Assembly (NCBI GenBank): GCA_013214365.1
Contig: JABSPI010000045.1
Location: forward strand, 10,515-17,327
Direction of reading: 5' to 3'
DNA length: 6,813 nucleotides
Source: Erythrobacter sp.
GTDB lineage: Bacteria > Pseudomonadota > Alphaproteobacteria > Sphingomonadales > Sphingomonadaceae
Under the pieces are notes generated by a model. The model saw nothing but the letters and a program-made list of their open reading frames with translations, was not told the origin of the DNA and made no database searches. The first letter of the stretch is position 1; each line of letters opens with the position of its first letter. Shown in pieces: positions 1 to 5,540 of this stretch. A program made the translations under genes and the position numbers.

Positions 1-1220
1 GCGACGACAAGGTCGGCTCGGTCATTGCCGATACACGGCACTTCGCTGCGCTCGGCCGGCGACATGCTGGATAACCGCGTGCTGATCTCGCGCATTGAAT
101 GCGAGGGCACAATCAAACCATCCACCGCTTTGCGGTCATAATGCGGCAGTTCGAGATGCAGGCTGGCGAGAGTGGTCACGGTTCCGCTTGTTCCCAAAAG
201 CCGGATATCTGAGCTTCCCGCCGCTTGAGCAATACGCTCGGCAAAAGGTGCGAAGCTGTTTGAGACGGTTTCTCGCATTTTGTCATAGCGTTGGCGCCGG
301 GCTTCCGGGCCGCTTGACCCTGGGGGCTCCTCGCGCCGGATGGTGTCGGTAAGCGACACAACGCCCCAAGGCACACTCTGCCAATCGATAATTTCGGGTA
401 TTTTCTTGCCTGGCTGCAGCATCACCAATTCGGTTGAGCCACCGCCAATATCGAAGATCAGAGCCGGACCCTCGCCCGCCTCAAGCAGGATGTGACAGCC
501 AAGAACCGCTAATCGCGCTTCTTCCTCGGCGGTGATAATATCCAGCACGATGCCGGTTTCCCGGCGCACGCGCTCGATAAAGGCTTCTCCATTCGAGGCC
601 CGGCGGCACGCCTCGGTCGCAACTGAGCGCGCCAATCGGACATTGCGTCGGCGCAATTTGTCCGCACAGATCGACAATGCGCCAAGAGCCCGGTCCATCG
701 CTTCATCCGAAAGGCGACCTGTGGTGGCCAAATCCTCGCCGAGTTTCACGACCCTGCTGAAAGCATCGATGACGGTGAAGTCGGGCCCAGATGGGCGCGC
801 AATCAAAAGCCGGCAATTGTTGGTGCCAAGGTCGAGCGCTGCATAGGCTTCGCCGCGGTTAAAGGGACGGTTGGGGGATCTTGTTGCGGTCGCAGATTTG
901 CTGCGCGCAGAGGCGTGCGGTCGCTGCTTCTTGCCTGCTCGGCTTGCCGGTTTCGGGGCTGGTTGCGCGTCGCTGCCATTTGTGCGGCGCTGGCCATTAT
1001 TGCCGCTGTGTTTTGGAGTTTGCGGACGCTGGCTTTGCGGGCCAAGGCCATCTGAACCGCCTGACCGGTGCGCACGCGGTGCAGGGCGCCTGGCTTTGGC
1101 TTTGGCTTTCTTGCCCTGCTGGCTGGAGCGTTTGTAGCGAAAATCGGCTACGTTACCGGACTTGCCGCTCCGTTTTTTGCCAGAACCTCTATATTTGTCC
1201 GGCGGAAGCGTATCCGCCAT
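1..1220 (-). CDS. Ppx/GppA family exopolyphosphatase/pppGpp phosphohydrolase, 3' end off the left edge
   Basis: 406 codons are visible, read leftward from the ATG at 1218-1220 and open to the edge. Family knowledge: these ASKHA-fold cytoplasmic enzymes hydrolyse polyphosphate and/or pppGpp, linking phosphate storage to the stringent response. Three diagnostic motifs are visible. The phosphate-binding loop LDLGTNNCRLL starts at about residue 129. The second nucleotide-binding loop, DIGGGSTELV, starts at residue 257. The GTSGTVTTLA segment starts at residue 343. A late conserved stretch, IGNDRADLVV, lies at the edge, so perhaps 40-60 C-terminal residues are missing. The first ~125 residues are not part of the domain: they are rich in K, R, Q, G, A and P, low in complexity and probably disordered. 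No later in-frame ATG lies before the domain, so the 1220 start is preferred, although its ribosome-binding site is weak. Whether it acts as Ppx or GppA cannot be decided here. Confidence 0.93.
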   Translation of the reverse strand, partial: MADTLPPDKYRGSGKKRSGKSGNVADFRYKRSSQQGKKAKAKARRPAPRAHRSGGSDGLGPQSQRPQTPKHSGNNGQRRTNGSDAQPAPKPASRAGKKQRPHASARSKSATATRSPNRPFNRGEAYAALDLGTNNCRLLIARPSGPDFTVIDAFSRVVKLGEDLATTGRLSDEAMDRALGALSICADKLRRRNVRLARSVATEACRRASNGEAFIERVRRETGIVLDIITAEEEARLAVLGCHILLEAGEGPALIFDIGGGSTELVMLQPGKKIPEIIDWQSVPWGVVSLTDTIRREEPPGSSGPEARRQRYDKMRETVSNSFAPFAERIAQAAGSSDIRLLGTSGTVTTLASLHLELPHYDRKAVDGLIVPSHSMREISTRLSSMSPAERSEVPCIGNDRADLVV

Positions 1221-1239
1221 AAGTCATTCTTTCATATCA

Positions 1240-1260
1240 CTGACGCAAACACAGCGTCAG
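1240..1260. repeat. Perfect 7-bp inverted repeat upstream of the Ppx/GppA gene
   Basis: CTGACGC (1240-1246) and GCGTCAG (1254-1260) flank a 7-base loop. The repeat lies about 20 bases upstream of the phosphatase start codon, so it would form a hairpin in that gene's 5' leader or act as an operator. No T-run follows on either strand, which argues against a factor-independent terminator. A second, weaker hairpin (GGCGGA/TCCGCC, 1201-1218) begins at the start codon itself but may only reflect codon content. Confidence 0.4.
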
Positions 1261-1313
1261 AACTTGCCTTCAAAACTAACAGTGAGCAGAGGGAAGGGCA
1301 AGCAAGCTTGGTA

Positions 1314-1342
1314 TTGACCCGGCACAGACGGGTACCTAACAC
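1314..1342 (+). promoter_or_regulatory. Candidate sigma-70 promoter for the tRNA-Gln gene
   Basis: TTGACC at 1314-1319 and TAACAC at 1337-1342 are separated by exactly 17 bases. The -35 box matches consensus in five of six positions; the -10 box is weaker. Transcription would start near 1349, leaving a leader of about 50 bases before the mature tRNA at 1401. A short inverted repeat, ACCCG/CGGGT (1317-1333), overlaps the promoter. Position and orientation fit the tRNA gene; there is no experimental support. Confidence 0.4.
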
Positions 1343-1400
1343 TCGTCCTCGCGATAGGAGTAAGGCACGCTTGTGTCGATCTGGCGCTGGTCCACGCTGT

Positions 1401-1474
1401 TGCCCCGTCGTCTAACGGTAAGACTGCGGACTCTGACTCCGTCAATTGAGGTTCGAATCCTCACGGGGCAGCCA
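1401..1474 (+). tRNA. tRNA-Gln, anticodon CUG, with encoded CCA
   Basis: A full cloverleaf can be folded by eye. The 7-bp acceptor stem TGCCCCG (1401-1407) pairs perfectly with CGGGGCA (1464-1470), followed by discriminator G and encoded CCA. The D arm is GTCT..AGAC. The anticodon stem GCGGA/TCCGT encloses the loop CTCTGAC, giving anticodon CUG, which reads glutamine codon CAG. The T arm carries GTTCGAATC. Acceptor, anticodon loop and GCCA end all match the bacterial tRNA-Gln pattern. The gene runs rightward, head-on into a serine recombinase gene whose stop codon lies in the tRNA's variable region. The tRNA thus appears to be the insertion target of the neighbouring element, with its 3' end kept intact. 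Confidence 0.96.
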
Positions 1475-3091
1475 TTCTCGCACAGAACCACGAACCAAGA
1501 TTTTGCGGCTTTCGTCGCTCGCTTCGATGCCCTTGACTGCTTCGGAGAGTGAGGATTTATGACCGCCGATGAAGATGTCGTTTTCTCCAACGACGACCAA
1601 CTTGACGAAGTTGCGGACATACCGTCGCAACACATCAGCTTCCCCAGAAAGCAAGTTTTTCTTGATCTCATTGGCGACCCGCTCCGCGTCTTCCAACGAG
1701 ATTGGCAGCGTAGCACCCTCCAAAAGTGAAACCTGAGCAGAAATGTGTTGCTCTAGATCACGCTTTTCTTGATTGAGCTTTGAGAGCCGCTCACGCGTCC
1801 CGTCTTCGTTCAACCCATGGGTTTCAATCGCGTCATAAAGGTTATCGATCCTCCGTTTCACACCATTGAGGTGTTGGCGGAGGGACTTGATACGTTCTGA
1901 CGCACTTTCCTGATCGTTAGCCTCCCGTTCCGCAAAGGCTTTGACAATTGCCTGTAGGCGGTCTGGTTGCAGAACGTCGTCGCAGAGGGCGCTGATCACA
2001 ATTTCGTCAAGCTCACCCTCGGGGATAGAAATCGGCTTTTCAGCGCAACAATCTCCGCGAATAATGCGGCTGGCACATTTGTAATAGCGATGCACCTTTC
2101 CAGTCCGGCTGGTGCCGGTAGCGAGTTGCAATGGCGAATGGCGGCCCGGACAGCCACAATAAGCAATCCCACCGAGCAATACCGCACTGTTCGTAATTCG
2201 AGGTGCGGTTACATTGGGAGCGCGATCGTGGAGTGCCTTTTGCACCACGTAGAACTGTTGGTCGCTGATAATCGAAGGACAGGGAACCTTGATCCACTCA
2301 TCTTTGGGAACTCGTTCTTTAGTCAACGGGTCCGTCGGCTTGAAGAAGTCTTCGCCAATATAAACTCGATTTGTAAGCATACTGTGGATTGCGCTCGCAA
2401 CCCACTGCTTACCTCTCCGCGTTCGGTATCCTTCTTCGTTCAACTTTTTTGTAATGGCCTTCACCCCGACGCCAGAAGAGTGCAGATCGAAGACCATCCT
2501 CACTACTGCTGCTTCAGTTTCACAAACACCGAGCTTCTTTTTCTCACGCTCACCGCGAACTTCAGCAACGACAAGCTTATAGCCGAAAGGTGAAGTTCCC
2601 CCATTCCGAAAGCCTTGCCGTGCGTTTTCTTCCATTGCCCGCCGGACATGCTTCGATTGCTCGCGGCTTTGATAGTCGTCAATCAGACCCATAACTGACA
2701 AGGATAGGGTGCCTCCACCACCATCGTCCTCGATGTTGTGCGTAACTGAGCGAAGGCTGACGCGATTGCGGAGCAGCCGTTGGCGAGCCAGATCAGCTTT
2801 TGCTTGATGTCGCATGAAGCGTGAGAACGAATGAACGAGGATGTGACCAACAGGTCTTTCAGGCGATTCTGCTTTGCTCATCATTTCCTGAAAAGCCGGA
2901 CGGTTCTCGTCGTCAGTTCCGCTGCGACCAGCATCAACAAACTCATCCACCACTTCGAGCCCGTTCAACTCTGCATATGCCTTACAACGGGCGAGCTGAT
3001 CAGGGATCGAAATGTTCTGCTTCGCTTGTTTGTCGGTGGAGACACGGGCGTATATGTAGCACGTTGAAGCGAACTTGGTTTGTCGTCTCAT
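1442..3091 (-). CDS. Large serine recombinase (site-specific integrase/resolvase family), C-terminus inside tRNA-Gln
   Basis: 549 residues. Family knowledge: large serine recombinases cut and rejoin two DNA sites through a 5'-phosphoserine intermediate and integrate or excise phages and islands. The N-terminal resolvase domain (about 10-155) has YARVSTD with nucleophile Ser18 and Arg16, DQLARC at 31, DAGRSGTD at 53, and the arginine-bearing HSFSRFMR near 87-94. A recombinase domain (about 165-290) begins with FRNGGTSPFGYKL. A zinc-ribbon segment (about 307-350) has Cys312, Cys314, Cys339, Cys348 and Cys349. A coiled coil (about 395-455) follows, as expected for the synapsis-control region. 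The start is the ATG at 3089-3091, with AGGA 7 bases upstream. Residues 540-549 (WLPREDSNLN) and the stop are antisense tRNA sequence. All catalytic positions look intact, so it is probably active. GC content appears lower than in the flanks, consistent with transfer. Confidence 0.93.
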   Translation of the reverse strand: MRRQTKFASTCYIYARVSTDKQAKQNISIPDQLARCKAYAELNGLEVVDEFVDAGRSGTDDENRPAFQEMMSKAESPERPVGHILVHSFSRFMRHQAKADLARQRLLRNRVSLRSVTHNIEDDGGGGTLSLSVMGLIDDYQSREQSKHVRRAMEENARQGFRNGGTSPFGYKLVVAEVRGEREKKKLGVCETEAAVVRMVFDLHSSGVGVKAITKKLNEEGYRTRRGKQWVASAIHSMLTNRVYIGEDFFKPTDPLTKERVPKDEWIKVPCPSIISDQQFYVVQKALHDRAPNVTAPRITNSAVLLGGIAYCGCPGRHSPLQLATGTSRTGKVHRYYKCASRIIRGDCCAEKPISIPEGELDEIVISALCDDVLQPDRLQAIVKAFAEREANDQESASERIKSLRQHLNGVKRRIDNLYDAIETHGLNEDGTRERLSKLNQEKRDLEQHISAQVSLLEGATLPISLEDAERVANEIKKNLLSGEADVLRRYVRNFVKLVVVGENDIFIGGHKSSLSEAVKGIEASDESRKILVRGSVREWLPREDSNLN

Positions 3092-3291
3092 TTCTCAGTC
3101 CTAAGCTCTAGGTCGTAAGATTCTAGGAATGGCAGATGCGCATTCCGCATGAAGTGCGATGGGTCAGCGATCAGAGTGCCCTGAAGCCTCCGCCTTTTTG
3201 ACCAAGCTTCCGATAAGTTCAGTCTCGACAGGTTGAACTGATCCGCATGGCCCCAATGCAATGTGCACAGTTGTGTGTTTTTTTGCTCCAC
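3088..3291 (-). CDS. Possible small ORF of unknown function overlapping the recombinase start
   Basis: A 67-codon frame starts with GTG at 3289-3291, with AAGGA a few bases upstream. Its TGA overlaps the recombinase ATG as ATGA (3088-3091), an arrangement typical of translational coupling. No recognised domain or motif; the product would be basic, with one cluster KRRR near residue 32. Other frames compete in the same stretch. One is a 70-codon ATG frame at 3164-3376 with AAAGGA 8 bases upstream; another is a 79-codon ATG frame at 3219-3458, rich in aromatic residues but with no clear ribosome-binding site. At most one is likely to be real, and a degraded gene split by frameshifts is also possible. 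Confidence 0.25.
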   Translation of the reverse strand: MEQKNTQLCTLHWGHADQFNLSRLNLSEAWSKRRRLQGTLIADPSHFMRNAHLPFLESYDLELRTEK

Positions 3292-3466
3292 GAGTCCTTG
3301 CGAGACGCCAAGTAAATCGCCTCACAGGACTTGCTCCAGAAGCGGTAATAGATTTCTGAGATTTTTCTGAATTCATGATACCAATCCTTTCGAATACTGA
3401 ATTGGCCCGGCATTTTATGCACAAAAAGAACCCTGACAAGAGAAGAATCTGTTGACATAAGGGCAA

Positions 3467-3697
3467 TTATTGATTGACAATATTTAGCCTATACATCTGA
3501 AAAGAGAAGTTTTTTTCGGAAGGGTGTTTGTGGGCTTGGTTAATTTGGGTTCAACGTCAGCGAATCACCCCCGCCCTAGTAATGGTCCCGTAGGTTGATA
3601 GTTTGTGGGCCACGACCGTTGCCGATTAGGAGAAACTAGGGGCAGTCATCGTCAGGCTTAATGGGTTGGACCGGCTGAAGCCAAACGTCAGCAGTTA
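3467..3697. other. Gap between recombinase and nuclease genes, no convincing gene
   Basis: This AT-richer stretch has no ORF with a convincing start and length on either strand. It contains two TTGACA hexamers, one at 3474-3479 and one just upstream at 3452-3457, but neither has a correctly spaced -10 box on the plus strand. A weak hairpin with a T-run (CTGAAAA / TTTTCGG, about 3497-3520) is present but too AT-rich to call a terminator. GGGGCAGTCAT at 3639-3649 resembles the tRNA-Gln 3' end. Confidence 0.4.
3639..3649 (+). repeat. Short near-copy of the tRNA-Gln 3' end; possible att-like core
   Basis: GGGGCAGTCAT matches GGGGCAGCCAT at 1465-1475 (the end of the tRNA plus one base) in 10 of 11 positions and in the same orientation. 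Together the two copies bracket the recombinase gene and its small upstream ORF. Flanking bases do not align, and a match of this length could arise by chance in a window this size. Serine integrase sites often share only a short core, so it is recorded as a weak candidate for the second junction. Confidence 0.2.
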
Positions 3698-4309
3698 CTA
3701 TCGCGAAGTTCCGAGATCATTCCGAATTTGCTCGCCATAGGACAGGTAGCGCCGATCAAGACAACGAACCGTTTCGGCAATCTCGCTTGAGCCTTCGGAA
3801 CCGGATTGCAAGCCCACCCGGATATTGAGCAGCTCATGCTCTCGCTGCATGTATGCATAGACCATCCATTGGTCCGCGTTCTCTGAGAGACTGCCATGAG
3901 AAAGAGAGCGACGCATGTCTTCAAGCGACTTGTCCCCCTTCAGACGGTTTGCGCGGTCACTGATAACTCGCACATTCCCCGGAACATAGCCCGAGCTCGG
4001 TATGATGCGATCGAGCGAAGGAGAATTCGCGCTTCGGCCATTCGTCCAGTCCAGCTTGATCCCAAGCACAGGACAATACTCTGGGAGATTCACATCCTTG
4101 CGTGTGATCTCGAATGGTATTGCTTTCCGTTGGGCTCTCTTCCTTGCGCGATTGAAGAGCTCTTTCTCCGGATCGCGGAGCCGTCGAAGGCGGAGGTAAT
4201 TTCGCATATAGACACGGTTGCATTCTGGACAGCTGGCCCGCTTCGTGGGCTTGCCATGAATGGAACAACGGTCGAGAAAGGGACTATTGTTGGGCACACA
4301 CAACTCCAT
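3698..4309 (-). CDS. HNH-type endonuclease, phage/mobile-element style
   Basis: 203 residues, cytoplasmic. An N-terminal putative zinc knuckle is seen in Cys15-x2-His18 and Cys27-x2-Cys30. A strongly basic helix follows (about 35-65, YLRLRRLRDPEKELFNRARKR as key region). The nuclease core (about 77-135) reads YCPVLGIKLDW, then SPSLDRIIPSSGYVPGNVRVIS and RANRLKGDKSLEDM. This order of Cys-Pro, SLDRI, GYVPGNV and a late Asn/Lys helix is the pattern of a family usually annotated as phage HNH endonucleases. By family analogy, Asp100-Arg101, Asn112 and Asn121 would form the metal and phosphate-binding active site, with Asp in place of the first His. The C-terminal 65 residues match nothing I recognise. 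The start is the ATG at 4307-4309; no strong ribosome-binding site is visible. It is divergent from a small regulator 64 bases away. It could be a homing, restriction or packaging nuclease; the specific role is unknown. Confidence 0.8.
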   Translation of the reverse strand: MELCVPNNSPFLDRCSIHGKPTKRASCPECNRVYMRNYLRLRRLRDPEKELFNRARKRAQRKAIPFEITRKDVNLPEYCPVLGIKLDWTNGRSANSPSLDRIIPSSGYVPGNVRVISDRANRLKGDKSLEDMRRSLSHGSLSENADQWMVYAYMQREHELLNIRVGLQSGSEGSSEIAETVRCLDRRYLSYGEQIRNDLGTSR

Positions 4310-4331
4310 CGCACTGATTACGAGTTGGTGT

Positions 4332-4360
4332 TAAATATCAATATTGGTTCTAAACTACAA
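4332..4360 (-). promoter_or_regulatory. Candidate promoter for the HNH nuclease gene
   Basis: On the minus strand, TTGTAG (4360-4355) and TATTTA (4337-4332) are spaced by 17 bases. Transcription would begin near 4325, about 15 bases before the nuclease ATG, so the leader is short. The inverted repeat at 4334-4345 covers the -10 box and spacer. Confidence 0.4.
4334..4345. promoter_or_regulatory. Putative operator: perfect inverted repeat in the divergent intergenic region
   Basis: AATAT (4334-4338), CA spacer, ATATT (4341-4345). It lies between the divergent nuclease and XRE-regulator genes and overlaps the candidate nuclease promoter. Dimeric small XRE proteins often bind such dyads beside their own gene, so binding by the product of 4374-4646 is an inference. 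A TACAAT (4356-4361) on the plus strand could be the -10 box of the regulator gene, though no good -35 is seen. Confidence 0.35.
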
Positions 4361-4373
4361 TAGTGGTGGGGTT

Positions 4374-4646
4374 GTGATCACTGGAGCTCAAATTCGAGCC
4401 GCTCGGGGGCTCTTAAATCTCTCCGTGGCGGAATTGTCCGAGCAAACTGGGCTCGCTATCAATACAATTCGACGTGCGGAGCAAACGAATGATAAGTCCC
4501 CGATCACGGAGGCAAACGCACGCCTCCTTCTCGCTGTGTTTGAAAACTCAGGGATCGCTATGATTGGTGCAGATGAACAAGGGGTGGGAGTTCGGTTTGT
4601 TGATCCAACACCGCCAAGAATCTCACCCCGCCGCCGCAAAGGCTAA
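4374..4646 (+). CDS. Small XRE-family helix-turn-helix DNA-binding protein
   Basis: 90 residues if started at GTG 4374. That start is chosen because it gives the usual beginning of this family, (M)ITGAQIRAARGLL. A longer in-frame TTG start at 4344 would add ten residues that do not resemble the family. GGTGGGG lies just upstream, unusually close to the start codon, and a TACAAT box 12 bases before it leaves room for only a very short leader. The helix-turn-helix spans about residues 16-38, with recognition-helix pattern LAINTIRRAEQ. A second region, LLLAVFENSGIAMIGADEQGVGVRF (key part 51-75), is the typical C-terminal half of this alphaproteobacterial/phage regulator group. The tail PRRRKG is basic. 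It is divergent from the HNH nuclease and likely represses one or both promoters. Regulators of this type also occur in prophages, and controller proteins of restriction systems are similar in size. Confidence 0.85.
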   Translation: MITGAQIRAARGLLNLSVAELSEQTGLAINTIRRAEQTNDKSPITEANARLLLAVFENSGIAMIGADEQGVGVRFVDPTPPRISPRRRKG

Positions 4647-4715
4647 TAAAGCTCAGCCACCTACTGCATTGATCGCGGAGACCAAGTTCCACTTCTCGGC
4701 GGAGCTTCTGCCCGA

Positions 4716-5534
4716 CTAAATGTCAAAAACGCGCTTAGCATTCCCGGCAAGAAAGAGGGAGCGAGCTTCCTCGTCGAACTCCAGCTCATCAAGACCAATG
4801 AGAGCTCTTGATGGCGTGATCATCGGATAATTCGTGCCAAACAGGACCTTCCTGCGGCCATGCGCCTTGAGGAATTCAATGAACTCACGCGGATAGCGAG
4901 TGACTCGGTAGGCTGAGCTATCGATGAAGACATTCTCGTGCTTGGTCGCGACCGCAATCGCTTCCTCGGTCCACGGGTATCCAATGTGTCCGGCGACAAT
5001 CACCAACTCCGGAAAATCGAGTGCGACTTGGTCGAGGTAGATTGGCCGCCCAACCTCTGACGGCATGAGTGGTCCCGTGTGACCAATCTGAGTGCAAAAG
5101 GGCACGCCGAGTTCGCAGCAGGCCGTGTAGACTGGATAGAAAAGTCGGTCGGTCGGCGGCTTTTCGCACAGCCAAGGCAGAACGCGGATTGCTTTGAAGC
5201 CGAGTTCTTCGACGCAGCGGCGAATTTCGCGCACGGCCTCAATCGGCCTCGAAATATCGACCGACCCAACTCCTACGAGGCGGTCAGGATATTGCGCGAC
5301 GAACCCGGCGACTTCATCGTTGCTGATTAGATCACGGTGCGGGGCCTGCCATGCCGAGATTATAGACTTTGCTACGCCACCTTTGTCCATTGCCGCGATG
5401 ATCGTCGAAACGGGCGCTTCCTCAGTCGGAGGCTGGGTCTTGTTCCATCGATGCAACGAGGCAAAGATAGGGGACTGGCTGTGGCGCAAGGTGGGGTGCT
5501 GCGCCCATGCATCGATAATCATCTCGTCTGCCAT
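4716..5534 (-). CDS. Amidohydrolase family protein (Amidohydro_2, TIM barrel), altered metal site
   Basis: 272 residues, no signal peptide, probably cytoplasmic. The fold family includes ACMSD- and gamma-resorcylate-type decarboxylases and lactone or ketoacyl hydrolases. Visible landmarks are IIDAWAQHP (6-14), SVDISRPIEAVREIRRC (91-107), FKAIRVLPWL (113-122), FCTQIGHTGP (146-155), VIVAGHIGYPW (178-188), VFIDSSAY (202-209), LFGTNYP (231-237) and NAKRVFDI at the end. His152 and His183 sit at the usual strand-5 and strand-6 metal-ligand positions. The first-strand HxH is replaced by WAQH, leaving only His13. The usual strand-8 aspartate is Asn235. This pattern is, from memory, shared by a subfamily, so it need not mean loss of function. 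The start ATG (5532-5534) lies 6 bases after the stop of the upstream decarboxylase, indicating cotranscription. Substrate unknown; decarboxylation or hydrolysis of the decarboxylase's product or a related compound is a guess. Confidence 0.88.
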   Translation of the reverse strand: MADEMIIDAWAQHPTLRHSQSPIFASLHRWNKTQPPTEEAPVSTIIAAMDKGGVAKSIISAWQAPHRDLISNDEVAGFVAQYPDRLVGVGSVDISRPIEAVREIRRCVEELGFKAIRVLPWLCEKPPTDRLFYPVYTACCELGVPFCTQIGHTGPLMPSEVGRPIYLDQVALDFPELVIVAGHIGYPWTEEAIAVATKHENVFIDSSAYRVTRYPREFIEFLKAHGRRKVLFGTNYPMITPSRALIGLDELEFDEEARSLFLAGNAKRVFDI

Positions 5535-5540
5535 GTTTAT

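Noticed and set aside
1068..1415. Rightward frames over the phosphatase 5' end, running into the tRNA
   Set aside because: They arise from the low-complexity basic tail of the phosphatase read backwards, and one would run into the tRNA gene.
1967..2593. Rightward 208-codon frame antisense to the recombinase
   Set aside because: It lies wholly within the recombinase gene, which has clear catalytic motifs. Its product resembles no known protein.
3896..4363. Rightward 155-codon frame antisense to the HNH nuclease
   Set aside because: It is a shadow of the nuclease frame, which carries recognisable motifs, and it runs through the shared promoter region.
4391..4412. ATTCGAGCCGCTCGGGGG as a second copy of the tRNA 3' end
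   Set aside because: Similarity is patchy, and the bases encode the conserved IRAARGL start of the XRE protein, so it is coincidental.
4647..4715. Terminator between the convergent regulator and amidohydrolase genes
   Set aside because: No GC-rich stem with a T-run was found on either strand in these 69 bases.
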